64,000 bases of DNA from Bacteroidales bacterium (GCA_017423025.1 JAFPGC010000045.1:1-64000); one strand, 5' to 3'. Positions 1 through 9,006 are shown, counted from the first letter of the stretch. Numbers and translations are program-made. Notes: a model not told the origin generated them from the letters alone.

Positions 1-978
1 ATCGTCGCCTATAGCTTGGCTAGTAGTCTCGACAGTAGAGTACTGATGGTCCATAAAGCTCCATATACCGGTACTCTTGGTATATTGCAGGTTGCCCTTC
101 GAGAAATATACCTTATCCGTGCTGCTCACGCTGAACTGGCCGATAAGGGCACCGGGAATAGCATTCCTCGTGATGTTGTAAATCTTGCCTGCCTCGACTC
201 GTTTCGTGCTGCTGACGAGGGTGATATCATTACCTCCCACTGTCAGGGAGAGACTATATAAATCAGTATAATCCGCTAAACCCATAGCAAATGTTGCGTT
301 GCCCGAGCCGTCCGTTGTTACTAATCCAGTAATCGCAAGTGTACTACCATTAGTTAATGTTGCAGTGACCTCAGTGCTGGGCGTCAACCCGGTGATGGTG
401 AAGTTGAGAATGGCATATTGGGGACTCAGGGCAAAGCCACTTGAATATGAACCTGCTGCCTCACAGCTAAACTGCTCAACTGCCAATGCCTTGGTGGAGG
501 CAAAAGTATTGTTATTATTAAAACCAATAGAAGCCGAATAACCATCTTCTGATATAGATAAATACCCGTATGTTGTATAGTCGTTAGGCAGGAGAATGGC
601 ATAGACATAGTAGCTCGATTGGGCTGCTGTGAAAAGTGCATCAACAGTGCCGGTGTACGCTTCCTTGGTAGTAATAGTGCCACTGAATGTTCCTTCAGAT
701 ACCCAATCCAGTATGCCGGCAAATAAGCCTGCAGTTTCGTGGTTACCTTTCACAAACAGCTTGTCGCCATCGCTGAAGGCGAGTGAACCGGTACCACCGC
801 CGTTGTCGGTATATGTGGCCTTGGTGGCATCGTCACCCTCACGGGTTACGTTTACAGTGACAGGAAGGGCAAAGCCTTTCTTATCGGCGTTCTCATCGTT
901 CGCAATCTCGTTTTTGTTGCAGGCGGTGGCGAGCAGCATGGCAAATGCCAGCGCTTTAATGAAAGTATTTGTTCTCAT
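1..978 (-). CDS. Surface lipoprotein, fimbrillin-like / FGE-like Bacteroidales family (3' end outside window)
   Basis: The reading frame starts at ATG 978 and stays open to base 1 (326 codons), so the C-terminus lies outside the window. Residues 1-20 form a signal peptide ending in a lipobox (LLATAC), so an outer-membrane or surface lipoprotein is likely. Residues about 45-290 are rich in Thr, Ser and Gly with short beta-type repeats, as in Bacteroidales surface proteins. From about residue 295 comes a stretch containing KVYFSKGNLQY and then a W-x-F motif, which I recognise as a domain common in Bacteroidales secreted proteins of unknown role. The start overlaps the stop of the small ORF at 978-1103 (TAATG), which suggests translational coupling. 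Base composition is more AT-rich than the rest of the window. Function unknown. Confidence 0.7.
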   Translation of the reverse strand, partial: MRTNTFIKALAFAMLLATACNKNEIANDENADKKGFALPVTVNVTREGDDATKATYTDNGGGTGSLAFSDGDKLFVKGNHETAGLFAGILDWVSEGTFSGTITTKEAYTGTVDALFTAAQSSYYVYAILLPNDYTTYGYLSISEDGYSASIGFNNNNTFASTKALAVEQFSCEAAGSYSSGFALSPQYAILNFTITGLTPSTEVTATLTNGSTLAITGLVTTDGSGNATFAMGLADYTDLYSLSLTVGGNDITLVSSTKRVEAGKIYNITRNAIPGALIGQFSVSSTDKVYFSKGNLQYTKSTGIWSFMDHQYSTVETTSQAIGDD

Positions 979-1103
979 TAGATAGTCTCCTCCATAAAAA
1001 TTCCATCCATAGTGGATGTAACTTCTCCGCTGGTGCAGATGACGCCTTCCTGTTTCATCTCCACAACACTAATTGTGGGGGCTTCGTAAAGTTCTTTTTG
1101 CAT
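978..1103 (-). CDS. Small protein of 41 aa upstream of surface lipoprotein
   Basis: ATG at 1103, stop TAA at 980-978, giving 41 codons. The peptide begins MQKELYEAPTISVVEMKQEG and continues with a VICTSGE motif. From memory, short Bacteroidales proteins with a Y-x-x-P-x(6)-E-x(3)-E-G-V-[IL]-C-x-S-G pattern often sit just upstream of surface lipoproteins; their role is unknown to me. There is no signal peptide or membrane segment. The TAATG overlap with the next gene argues that it is really translated. It could be a secreted or processed peptide, or simply a leader that couples translation. Confidence 0.55.
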   Translation of the reverse strand: MQKELYEAPTISVVEMKQEGVICTSGEVTSTMDGIFMEETI

Positions 1104-1533
1104 AGTATTATTTGTTGATTATTAGAGTCTTTTGGACACAATGGCGGTAAAAATAGAGAAAGTGACCCTGAAAAACAATGGGGGGGGGTAAAATTTGACG
1201 TAAAGTCAAGAAATCAATGCAAAAATTGACGCAAAGTTGATTTTACGCGTTTTGAAACATGGTTTGGAACGTGTGAAACAACAAAAAATACCCCAGGTCA
1301 CGGGGCGTAAGCTGTGGAACGGAACAAACAGTATTGAGCAACCAGAGAGACTGACTTATTTGTGCATCTATTCATTTCCTTCGAATAATTCCACTGCTGG
1401 ACGGAGTTTTCCGAAAATTCTCAAATTTTAATCTGTCGTTTTTCCAAAAAATCTCAAAATTTATATCACTCATGGACAATGCAATCCTCTGCAATCCAAT
1501 CCGTTCCATGTTTGTTAACTGTTGGAGTCACAG
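1104..1533. other. AT-rich intergenic region with G9 tract and paired repeats
   Basis: No convincing gene is seen here; an open frame at 1237-1431 has no family resemblance and unlike codon use. The region contains a run of nine G at 1180-1188 about 80 bp upstream of the small ORF start, and two imperfect 15-bp copies of TTGACGYAAAGTYRA at 1195-1209 and 1226-1240. Both lie where the - strand promoter of the lipoprotein operon should be. Confidence 0.5.
1195..1240. repeat. Two direct 15-bp repeats, possible operator
   Basis: TTGACGTAAAGTCAA at 1195-1209 and TTGACGCAAAGTTGA at 1226-1240 are spaced 31 bp start to start, about three helical turns. The first copy is also partly palindromic (TTGAC...GTCAA). 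This is the pattern of a pair of regulator sites upstream of the lipoprotein operon. No regulator gene is adjacent. Confidence 0.4.
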
Positions 1534-1567
1534 AAAACCCCGTCTGACAGTTTGAGATGGGGCTTTT
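1534..1567 (-). terminator. Rho-independent terminator after the alkylation-repair gene
   Basis: CCCCGTCT (1538-1545) pairs with AGATGGGG (1555-1562), with A4 on one side and CTTTT on the other. It follows the stop codon of the - strand gene by about 20 bp and has flanks that could work in either direction. Confidence 0.65.
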
Positions 1568-1583
1568 CGTTAGGGTGCTTAAA

Positions 1584-2300
1584 CTAAGGGCGTGCCAGGT
1601 AAAGGCGGCGCTCCGGCTCGGGGAACTTTTCTATGGCGTAGCGGAGCATGGTCCGGGGCATGGTGGGGTAACTGGGCTCTAGGAAAGCCACCAAGGCCCC
1701 CTTGTCGCGTTTTCCTGCCTCGCGGAGCAGCCAGCCCACGGCTTTGTGAATGAGGTCGTGCGGATGGTGGAGGAGGATATCGGCAATGGCAAAGGTGTCT
1801 TCCAGCTGGCCGTGGCGGATGAATTGCATGGTGCTCACCATGCCAATCCGTTGTTCCCAAATGTTCTTTCCACTACGCGCCAAATTATACAGAAGCTGAC
1901 GGTCTTTGTCCAGCAGCCATGCTCCCAGGAGGTTGTAGCAGGAGAGGTCTACCAGGTCCCAGTTGTTGATATAATCTGTGTGGGAGAGATATACGTCTAC
2001 ACATTGTTGCTGCAACGCTGGATTTTTCTTGGCGTGGTTGAAGATTTCCACCAGGGTGAGAAGGGCGGCCAGGCGAACCTCGTGGTATTCGCTCACGAGG
2101 CATTCCTCCAACTGGGGGAAACAGGTCTGCTGCCAGCAGGCCTTAACCACCATACGCGTATCGGGAACCTTGATTCCCAGAAACTTGTCGCCCTCACCAT
2201 ATTGTCCGGGCCCGGTCTTGAAAAAACGCATGAGCCCTTCTACCTGCGAAGGGTCCCTGTGCGAAAGCATCTCCTGGTATAGTCTGTTTTCCGTCTCCAT
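1584..2300 (-). CDS. DNA alkylation repair protein, AlkD-like HEAT-repeat family
   Basis: 238 residues from ATG 2300. The protein is almost wholly helical and matches the family of DNA alkylation repair enzymes: an N-terminal part with MRFFKTGPGQYGEGDKFLGI, then HEAT-like repeats, a central NNWDLVDLSC segment with the W-D pair typical of the family, and a C-terminal LHHPHDLIHKAVGWLLREAG. Family members bind DNA and excise alkylated purines without base flipping. The start is chosen because the family begins near here and a -7 box TATCTTTG lies just upstream; the frame is open further 5' but has no family match there. It is transcribed divergently from the GH2 gene. Confidence 0.85.
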   Translation of the reverse strand: METENRLYQEMLSHRDPSQVEGLMRFFKTGPGQYGEGDKFLGIKVPDTRMVVKACWQQTCFPQLEECLVSEYHEVRLAALLTLVEIFNHAKKNPALQQQCVDVYLSHTDYINNWDLVDLSCYNLLGAWLLDKDRQLLYNLARSGKNIWEQRIGMVSTMQFIRHGQLEDTFAIADILLHHPHDLIHKAVGWLLREAGKRDKGALVAFLEPSYPTMPRTMLRYAIEKFPEPERRLYLARP

Positions 2301-2322
2301 CTTACATAGACAAACGCTACAG

Positions 2323-2347
2323 CAAAGATAATAATTTTGTATCTTTA
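2323..2347. promoter_or_regulatory. Divergent promoter boxes for alkylation-repair gene and GH2 gene
   Basis: On the - strand, TATCTTTG (2330-2323) fits the Bacteroidetes -7 consensus TAnnTTTG. On the + strand, TATCTTTA (2340-2347) fits at all but the last base and lies 20 bp before the GH2 start. Confidence 0.5.
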
Positions 2348-2367
2348 GCCTGTCAAACACTCGGAAT

Positions 2368-4779
2368 ATGAAACGCTCACCCCTCACTTTACTTCTCGCC
2401 GGATTCCTCGTTTGCGCATCGCTTTCATCGGCCCGGGCCGATAATTTCCCTCTGGATGGTTCCTGGACGCTGGATTTCTGGGAGCAGGGCAGGACGCCCG
2501 TCACCTCGCCGGAAGGAATGGAAGGCATTGCTTTCCGCACCATCCCGGCCACCGTGCCCGGCAATGTGGAACTGGACCTGCTGGCCGCCGGCCTCATCGA
2601 AGAACCGGAGCTGGGGAGCAACGTGTATCTCCTCCGCCCCTACGAGGGATTCCAGTGGCGGTATAGCCGGCATTTCAAGAGCCCGCAGTTTTCAAAGGAG
2701 GACGACCTCTTCCTGCATTTCGGCGGGATTGACTGCTTTGCCGAGGTCTTTGTCAACGGAATCCACGTGGGGAGTGCCTCCAATATGCTCATAGAGCACG
2801 ATTTCGATGTGAGTGAAGCGCTGGCGGCACCGGGAGGGGACAATCTTGTGGAGGTATATATCCGTTCTTCTGTCCTGGACGGTCGGAAGAGGATTCCCCC
2901 CACCATCAGTCTCAACTTTGCCCAGCCCGAGTCCGTCTTTGCCAGGAGGGCACCGCATACCTACGGCTGGGACATTATGCCCAGGCTGGTGAGTGCGGGA
3001 CTCTGGAGAAGCGTTTCCCTGGAGGTGAAGCCGCCGGTGCATATAGTGGACGCCCATTGGTACACCAACGGAATAGATCTGGAAGCCCGGACCGCTTCGG
3101 TCTATCTGGATTACACCATCACCCTGCCTACCCGTTTCCAGGATGGGAGGATGAAGGCCGAAGTCATCATCAGCAAAGACGGCAAGGACAAGGTGCGCTA
3201 CTCCAAGAAGATTTATACGCATGCCATCAGGGAAAAGATTAATGTGGAAGACGTGGATTTCTGGTGGCCCAGGGGATATGGGGATCCCGCCCTTTACGAC
3301 GTGACCCTCCGGATCCTGGGAGAAGATGGAAGGGAAGTGGATTCCAGCCATAAGCGTCTGGGAATCAGAACGGTGAAGCTGGAAAACACGACCACCAATA
3401 CGGAAGAGAACCCCGGCAAGTTCTGCTTCCTGGTCAACGGTGAGAGAATCTATGTGCATGGCAGCAACTGGACGCCGATGGACGCCCTTCACAGCCGCGA
3501 CCCTCAGCATCTGGAGAAGGCCTTCTCCATTGTTACGGACCTTAACTGCAACATGCTGCGCTGCTGGGGAGGCAATGTCTACGAGGACCATGCTTTCTTT
3601 GACCTTTGCGATGAGGAAGGCGTCATGGTGTGGCAGGACTTCGCCCTGGGCTGCACACAATATCCCCAGGACCTGGATTTCCAGCAAACAATCATGGAGG
3701 AAGTCCGTTCGGTGGTGATTAAACTGCGCACCCATCCCTCCATTGTCCTTTGGGCCGGGAATAACGAGAATGACCAGGCCCTCACGTGGTCCCTCAAGAA
3801 CTTCAAGATTGACCCCAACCGGGATGTCATAAGCCGCGAGACCATTCCCCACGCCCTTTACGAATGCGACCCTACCAGGCCCTATCTGCCCAGCTCACCT
3901 TATTATAGTGAAGAGGTATATGCCCTGGGCAATCAGACCCAATTCATGCCCGAGGACCATCTGTGGGGCCCCAGAGGCTATTACAAGGCTTCTTTCTACA
4001 CTGGAGCGAAGTGTCTTTTCGCCAGCGAGATAGGTTATCACGGCATGCCCAACCGCGAAAGCCTGAAAAAGATGTTCCCCAAAGAATCGATGTACCCCTG
4101 GAGCGACGTGAAGGAGCGCCGATGGAATGATGACTGGCTTACCAAGGCCGTCAGGATCTTCGGAGAACAGGGCTACACGCCCGATAGGAACAACCTGATG
4201 ATCAACCAGGTGCGGCTGCTCTTTGGAGAGGTCCCTGCCGATCTGGACGATTTCATCTTCGCCTCCCAGAGCGTCCAGGCCGAGGCCATGAAGTATTTCA
4301 TAGAGATGTTCCGGGGTCGCAAATTCGCCCCCAACACGGGAATGCTGTGGTGGAACATAAGGGACGGGTGGCCCCTCATTTCAGATGCGATTGTGGACTG
4401 GTACAACAGCCCCAAGATGGCATACTATTTCATCCGCAACGCCCAGAAGGATGTTTGCGCCCTGATCAATGACCCCGTGGACGGAACCAGCCCCCTGGTG
4501 GTTACGAATGACACCCGGGAGCCCGTATCGGGTACAGTCACGGTGACGGATGTCAAGGGAGGCAAGGTGGTTTTCAAGGGAAAATACGAGGTGGAAGCCA
4601 ACGGCCGGGTGACGGTCGCCAGGTTTCCGCTGCCGGCAGGGAAGGGGATTCTGAAGATAGATTATACGGGAAAGAAAGGCGAGAAACTTCAGAACCACTA
4701 TCTGTACGGCGAGGCCCCTTTCAACCTCAAGGAGTACAAAACATTGTTGAAGAAATCCGGCATCTTCGAAGTTAAATAA
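2368..4779 (+). CDS. Secreted glycoside hydrolase family 2, beta-mannosidase-like
   Basis: 803 residues with a signal peptide (about residues 1-24). An N-terminal jelly-roll galactose-binding-like domain (to about 220) is followed by an immunoglobulin-like domain and a TIM barrel (from about 340). WAGNNEND at 462-469 supplies the Asn-Glu pair with the likely acid/base Glu467; SEIGYHG at 553-559 supplies the likely nucleophile Glu554. LGSNVYLLRPYEGFQWRYSR and RCWGGNVYED are typical of GH2 beta-mannosidases rather than galactosidases. It would cleave terminal beta-mannose in the periplasm or outside the cell. The genes at 54250-64000 act on related mannose- and fucose-containing glycans. It is monocistronic, with its own promoter. 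Substrate is inferred from family only. Confidence 0.85.
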   Translation: MKRSPLTLLLAGFLVCASLSSARADNFPLDGSWTLDFWEQGRTPVTSPEGMEGIAFRTIPATVPGNVELDLLAAGLIEEPELGSNVYLLRPYEGFQWRYSRHFKSPQFSKEDDLFLHFGGIDCFAEVFVNGIHVGSASNMLIEHDFDVSEALAAPGGDNLVEVYIRSSVLDGRKRIPPTISLNFAQPESVFARRAPHTYGWDIMPRLVSAGLWRSVSLEVKPPVHIVDAHWYTNGIDLEARTASVYLDYTITLPTRFQDGRMKAEVIISKDGKDKVRYSKKIYTHAIREKINVEDVDFWWPRGYGDPALYDVTLRILGEDGREVDSSHKRLGIRTVKLENTTTNTEENPGKFCFLVNGERIYVHGSNWTPMDALHSRDPQHLEKAFSIVTDLNCNMLRCWGGNVYEDHAFFDLCDEEGVMVWQDFALGCTQYPQDLDFQQTIMEEVRSVVIKLRTHPSIVLWAGNNENDQALTWSLKNFKIDPNRDVISRETIPHALYECDPTRPYLPSSPYYSEEVYALGNQTQFMPEDHLWGPRGYYKASFYTGAKCLFASEIGYHGMPNRESLKKMFPKESMYPWSDVKERRWNDDWLTKAVRIFGEQGYTPDRNNLMINQVRLLFGEVPADLDDFIFASQSVQAEAMKYFIEMFRGRKFAPNTGMLWWNIRDGWPLISDAIVDWYNSPKMAYYFIRNAQKDVCALINDPVDGTSPLVVTNDTREPVSGTVTVTDVKGGKVVFKGKYEVEANGRVTVARFPLPAGKGILKIDYTGKKGEKLQNHYLYGEAPFNLKEYKTLLKKSGIFEVK

Positions 4780-4802
4780 TTGGCAGTCCGGATGAAAAGT
4801 AA

Positions 4803-4810
4803 TATCTTTG
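4803..4810 (+). promoter_or_regulatory. -7 promoter box of the TlpA-like gene
   Basis: TATCTTTG matches TAnnTTTG and lies 33 bp upstream of the ATG at 4844, which supports that ATG as the start. Confidence 0.55.
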
Positions 4811-4843
4811 CAAACCTTTGAAAAACAGATAAAACTAAAGAAT

Positions 4844-5956
4844 ATGAAAGCTATTTCCCTTTTTATGCTCTCGGTGGCCGCAGCAGGGATGCTGTCGTGC
4901 TCCTCAAGTGAGGCAAAGTATTCCATTTCCGGTAAGAACGCTCCCCAGGATGGGGCCAAGGTCTATCTGGTAGACCGTCTGATAGCTGATGCTATAGATA
5001 GCACGGTAGTGGCCGATGGCACCTTCCAACTGAAGGGAAAGGCCGAAAAGGATGCCTTCCTGGGCATCCAGGTCGAGGACTTCGACTGGCTCTTCCCCCT
5101 CATCAATGACGGCGTTCCCATGGAGGTTGACTTCAAGGACAGCACCCTTACCGGATCGGCCCTCAATAACAAGATCACGGAATGCGACAAGCGCAACAGC
5201 AAGGCCTATGCCCGCATCAACCAGATGGTCCAGGAGTTTGTAGCGCTTCCCAAGGAAGAGCAGGCCGCCCAGGAAGAAGCCTTTGTGGTCGAGTATGAAA
5301 AGGCTTTCAATGAATACGTAGATACCAAACTCGCCATTATCGAGGAGAACAAGGACAACCTCGTCCCTGTGGTCTTCATTGAAAACGTGGCCCAGGCCGC
5401 AGGTTACGAGAAGTTAAACGAAATCCTGGAATCCGGCGCTCCGTTCACCAAGCATCCGTTTGTGGAAGACCTCAAGGCCCAGCTGAAAGATGTGATGGAT
5501 GCGGAGGTAAAGGCCGAAGATGCCAAAGGCGCCATTATCGGCAAGGAATTCCTGGATCTGGAAGAGGCCGATACCGATGGCAATCTGCATAAACTGAGTG
5601 AGTACGTAGGTCAGGGCAACTGGGTGCTGGTAGACTTCTGGGCCTCCTGGTGCGGTCCCTGCAAGGCCGAAATGCCTAATGTGGTAGCCGCCTACAAGCA
5701 GTACCACAGCAAGGGATTTGAGGTGGTAGGTCTTTCCTTCGACCGCGAAAAGGAACCTTGGGTCGAAGCCATCGTGGAATGGCAGATGCCTTGGATCCAC
5801 CTCTCGGACCTCAAGTACTGGAAGACGGTTGCCGCCGAGGTTTACTCGGTCAACTCCATTCCGGACAATCTGCTCATCGATCCCGAAGGCATTGTGGTCG
5901 CCCGTGGCCTCCGCGGCGAGGCGCTGGCCCGCAAACTGGCCGAGATTTACAACTGA
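4844..5956 (+). CDS. TlpA-family thioredoxin lipoprotein with N-terminal DUF4369-like domain
   Basis: 370 residues. The lipobox is GMLSC, with Cys19 the likely lipidated residue. Residues about 25-110 look like the beta-rich DUF4369 domain common in Bacteroidetes; a helical linker follows; the C-terminal part (from about 235) is a thioredoxin fold with WCGPC at 269-273 in VDFWASWCGPCKAEMP. Such proteins are periplasmic thiol-disulfide oxidoreductases anchored in a membrane. The cis-proline context is SIPDNLLID. ATG 4844 is preferred over an upstream in-frame start because it gives a clean signal peptide and sits downstream of the -7 box. The 3' end overlaps the convergent GDPD gene by 10 bp. 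Confidence 0.88.
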   Translation: MKAISLFMLSVAAAGMLSCSSSEAKYSISGKNAPQDGAKVYLVDRLIADAIDSTVVADGTFQLKGKAEKDAFLGIQVEDFDWLFPLINDGVPMEVDFKDSTLTGSALNNKITECDKRNSKAYARINQMVQEFVALPKEEQAAQEEAFVVEYEKAFNEYVDTKLAIIEENKDNLVPVVFIENVAQAAGYEKLNEILESGAPFTKHPFVEDLKAQLKDVMDAEVKAEDAKGAIIGKEFLDLEEADTDGNLHKLSEYVGQGNWVLVDFWASWCGPCKAEMPNVVAAYKQYHSKGFEVVGLSFDREKEPWVEAIVEWQMPWIHLSDLKYWKTVAAEVYSVNSIPDNLLIDPEGIVVARGLRGEALARKLAEIYN

Positions 5957-7044
5957 TTGCAGTCGTACAGGTCCATCTTCAAGGAATAGACGTGGGAGGG
6001 CGATAGGGCCTTCAACGTGATATGAGGATTCGATTTATAGAGGCGGGCACCGAAGATTTCCGGTTGGCCCGCTTCTTCGTGCTTAAGGATGTACGTGCGG
6101 CCATTGAGGGTTATCTCCAAGACGCCGGAGTAATCCAGCTCCAGGGTTACGGCTGCGTATTCGGGCGCCCTCAATTCCCAGTCAAAAGTGTTATCGGCAG
6201 GCAGGACGAATTCCTTCTTTTTCAAGGAAGAGACGGCTTTCCGGCCTTTGGTCTGGTACCAGTAGAAATCGGATAATTCTATGGTTACGCCGTCCTTCAG
6301 GGCCTGCTGCTCATGGGGGGCGGGGAAGATGGAGGCCTGGACGTCATATCCTGCTTTCTTGACGGCCCGGATGTAGTTCGCATCCAGCATCTTGTAATCC
6401 ATGGTGCTCATTCCGCACTTCCCGCCTATCTTCTTCAGCCGGCCGATGGTTGTGGGGGCGTCGTCCTTGCCGGGATCCAGAAGAATGAGGCAGGAAGAAT
6501 AGTCCCTGGCGCGGCTTACGGCGGCCTCGTTGGCATCGAAGGCGATGAACTGGTCTCCCAGGATTTCGTGGGCCAGCTCAAAGGATTCCACAATGGCGCT
6601 GTGGAGCATGGGGATGATTCCCGCCGCCCGGCAGGCCTCCAGTTCCTCCCTCAGGGTAGGGATGGGAGTCCTCAGGTCCGGGTCCGTGGAGGCCAGGACA
6701 TAACGCGTCCTCAGTTCCTCGAAAGTGCAGTCGGAAACCTTCACGGGCTCACTGATAGGGGAATAATCCGAAGCGTTGCGCATGGTGCGGTTGATGGTGC
6801 CATCGTGCATGAGGACCATCACGCTGTCGCGGGTGTACTTGACATCGCATTCGATGGCCGGGTAGCCATACTGGGCCGCCATCCAGACCCCTGCAGGGCA
6901 GTTCTCGTTGATGTAGAACTCATCTCCTACCTTGAGCCAGCAGCCTCTGTGGGCCACGTTGAAGCACTTTTCAGCTTTGGTTTTCTGCGCGAAGGCGAGG
7001 GCTCCGGAAAGGAGCAGGACCGCCAGGATTAGGATTCTTTTCAT
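5947..7044 (-). CDS. Glycerophosphodiester phosphodiesterase family protein (secreted)
   Basis: 365 residues with a signal peptide (1-19). The GDPD TIM-barrel motifs are present: AHRGCW at 31-36, IECDVKYTRD with the metal-binding Glu and Asp, and LMHDGTINRT with the second catalytic His. PTLREELEACRAAGI fits the usual helix near the active site. The last 90 residues (from about 275) form an extra beta-rich domain. The enzyme would release glycerol-3-phosphate from glycerophosphodiesters in the periplasm. Only 6 bp separate it from the upstream ABC exporter gene, so the two form an operon. Confidence 0.88.
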   Translation of the reverse strand: MKRILILAVLLLSGALAFAQKTKAEKCFNVAHRGCWLKVGDEFYINENCPAGVWMAAQYGYPAIECDVKYTRDSVMVLMHDGTINRTMRNASDYSPISEPVKVSDCTFEELRTRYVLASTDPDLRTPIPTLREELEACRAAGIIPMLHSAIVESFELAHEILGDQFIAFDANEAAVSRARDYSSCLILLDPGKDDAPTTIGRLKKIGGKCGMSTMDYKMLDANYIRAVKKAGYDVQASIFPAPHEQQALKDGVTIELSDFYWYQTKGRKAVSSLKKKEFVLPADNTFDWELRAPEYAAVTLELDYSGVLEITLNGRTYILKHEEAGQPEIFGARLYKSNPHITLKALSPSHVYSLKMDLYDCNQL

Positions 7045-7050
7045 ATGGGA

Positions 7051-8844
7051 TTAGCTCTGTGATTCTATGGTTTTGGCTATTTTTTCAATGTTGAGGCTGC
7101 GGGCCGATGCATCGATGATGTCCTTGTAGATGCCGCCCTTGCGGTAGACGTCGTCGGGATGGCCGGACTCTTCCACCCGCCCCTTCTGCAGGGCGTAGAC
7201 CATCTCGCTGTCGATGATCTGGGAGATGCTGTGGGAGATGATGATCACCGTACGGTCCTTCTTGATGGCGTCTATGCTGTTCTTGATCTGCTCGGTGGCG
7301 ATGGCGTCCAGCGAAGCCGTGGGTTCGTCCAGGAAGATGATGGGCGGGTTCTTGAGGAACATGCGGGCAATGGCGATGCGCTGCTGCTGGCCGCCGGAGA
7401 GGTCCGAGGCCTTGTTCTTGAACTGCTTGGGCAGGGCCATGATCTGGTCGTAGATATATGACTTCTTTGCTGCCTCCACTACCTCTTCAAAAGTGGCATC
7501 GGGTTTTCCGTAGCGGATGTTCTCCTCAATGGTGCCGTCAAAGATGTGATTTTTCTGGAGCACCAGGCCGATATTCTCGCGCAGGTAACGCGTGTCGTAG
7601 TCGTTCAAATCTACCCCGTCCAGGGTGATGACGCCCTTCTGCGGTACATAGAACTTGTCCAGAAGGTTCACGATGGTGCTCTTGCCGGCGCCGGATAGGC
7701 CCACCAGGGCGGTGATCTTGCCGGGCTCGATGACCATGTTCACCCCGAAGAGCGCCTGGTTGCCGTTGGGGTAGGTGAAATCCACGTCCTTCAGTTCGAA
7801 TCGGCCTTTAATCTCTCTGGGCCGATAGCCGCCGGAGGGCTCGATCTCTTCGTCGGAGTTGAGGATGTCGAAGAAGCCTTCGGCATAGATGAGGGCGTCG
7901 TTGACGTCGTCGAAGATGCGCTGCAGCTGGGTGATGGGGGCGATGACGTTGGAAAAGAGCATTACGTGGTACATGATCTTACCGATGGTCATGCCCGGAT
8001 ACTCAATGAGCACCAGATAAGCGGTGAGGATGATGACCAGCACGGTGCCCACCTGCTTGACGAAACTCTTGACACCGCCGTAGTAAAAGCTCACCCGGCG
8101 GGTTTTCATCTGATTAGCCGTAACCTGGTTCTGGATGTCCAGCTGCTTGTGGGCCTCGATCTCTTCCCGGTTGAAGGACTTGATGACGCCTATGGAATCG
8201 ATGATGTTCTTGATGCCCTGGCTTTTGGTTTCCAGGTGATGCCTCATTTCCCTTCTCCAGCCCTTCAGGCGTTTGGCCTGCCGATAGGTAATCCAGAAAT
8301 AGATGGGCACGATGCCCAGGGCCACCAGTCCCACGTACACGTTGGCGGCGAACATGAGGATGAGCGCCAGACCGGCACTGGTGAACAGGGGCAGCAGGTC
8401 TATGAAGAAGTTCTGCACCGTGCGGGACAGGCTGCTCACGCCCTGGTCAATACGGGCCTGGACCTTGCCGGTGGCGTTTTCGTCCGAACTGAAGTACGCC
8501 ATGCGGAAGGTGAGCACCTTCTCAATCACGGCCTGCGAGAGGTCGCGCGATACGAAGATGCGCATGCGCTCTCCAAAGTAATTCTGCGCAAAGTTCACCA
8601 CGGCCAGGAGGATTTCCTTGCCCAGCAGCACCACCGAGATGATGGTGAGGATGCGGGCGGCCTGGTTCCAGGTGAATTGGGTGCCGATGAGGGCGTTGAT
8701 GGCGTCCACCGTGCGGTCCAGCACGATGGCGTTCACCTGCTGCATGAGGGACCCCACCAGCGTGAGGATGAGGGTCACGGCCACCAGCAGCCGGTATGGC
8801 CACACGAACGGCTTGATATTCTTGAAGAGTTGGAAGAGGTTCAT
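7051..8844 (-). CDS. ABC exporter, fused permease and ATPase (MsbA/lipid-A exporter type)
   Basis: 597 residues. Six transmembrane helices lie in residues about 15-310, followed by an ABC ATPase: Walker A GLSGAGKST near 381-389, signature LSGGQQQR, Walker B IIFLDEP near 500, and the H-loop in IIISHS. This is a half-transporter working as a homodimer in the inner membrane; lipids, peptides or drugs are all possible cargo. It is first in a two-gene operon with the GDPD gene, which hints at lipid metabolism but does not show it. It is transcribed divergently from carAB. Confidence 0.85.
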   Translation of the reverse strand: MNLFQLFKNIKPFVWPYRLLVAVTLILTLVGSLMQQVNAIVLDRTVDAINALIGTQFTWNQAARILTIISVVLLGKEILLAVVNFAQNYFGERMRIFVSRDLSQAVIEKVLTFRMAYFSSDENATGKVQARIDQGVSSLSRTVQNFFIDLLPLFTSAGLALILMFAANVYVGLVALGIVPIYFWITYRQAKRLKGWRREMRHHLETKSQGIKNIIDSIGVIKSFNREEIEAHKQLDIQNQVTANQMKTRRVSFYYGGVKSFVKQVGTVLVIILTAYLVLIEYPGMTIGKIMYHVMLFSNVIAPITQLQRIFDDVNDALIYAEGFFDILNSDEEIEPSGGYRPREIKGRFELKDVDFTYPNGNQALFGVNMVIEPGKITALVGLSGAGKSTIVNLLDKFYVPQKGVITLDGVDLNDYDTRYLRENIGLVLQKNHIFDGTIEENIRYGKPDATFEEVVEAAKKSYIYDQIMALPKQFKNKASDLSGGQQQRIAIARMFLKNPPIIFLDEPTASLDAIATEQIKNSIDAIKKDRTVIIISHSISQIIDSEMVYALQKGRVEESGHPDDVYRKGGIYKDIIDASARSLNIEKIAKTIESQS

Positions 8845-8902
8845 GGCATAAAGTTAGTGAAAAAATTCTTTAAAAAATTATGTGGGGTGTCTTAATTTTT
8901 AC

Positions 8903-8910
8903 TAACTTTG
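8903..8910 (+). promoter_or_regulatory. -7 promoter box of the carAB operon
   Basis: TAACTTTG fits TAnnTTTG. Transcription from here would give a leader of about 125 nt before the carAB ATG at 9045. No TTTG box is seen at the usual distance upstream. Confidence 0.5.
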
Positions 8911-8953
8911 CATCCCGTGAGTAGTGTAACAAAGAGTCCTTTTTGTGTCCTTG

Positions 8954-8971
8954 TGTCCGCCCGGCCGGACA
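8954..8971 (+). promoter_or_regulatory. Leader hairpin upstream of the carAB terminator
   Basis: TGTCCG (8954-8959) pairs with CGGACA (8966-8971) around CCCGGC. Its CCGGCCGG core could pair instead with the CCGG arms of the terminator at 9007-9032, so the two hairpins could exclude each other. Alternative pairing is inferred, not shown. Confidence 0.35.
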
Positions 8972-9006
8972 TCGTTGCACCGACATCTATAATATCCTAT
9001 ATCATA

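Noticed and set aside
1237..1431. 64-codon open frame in the left intergenic region
   Set aside because: No start context, AT-rich non-coding composition and no recognisable family.
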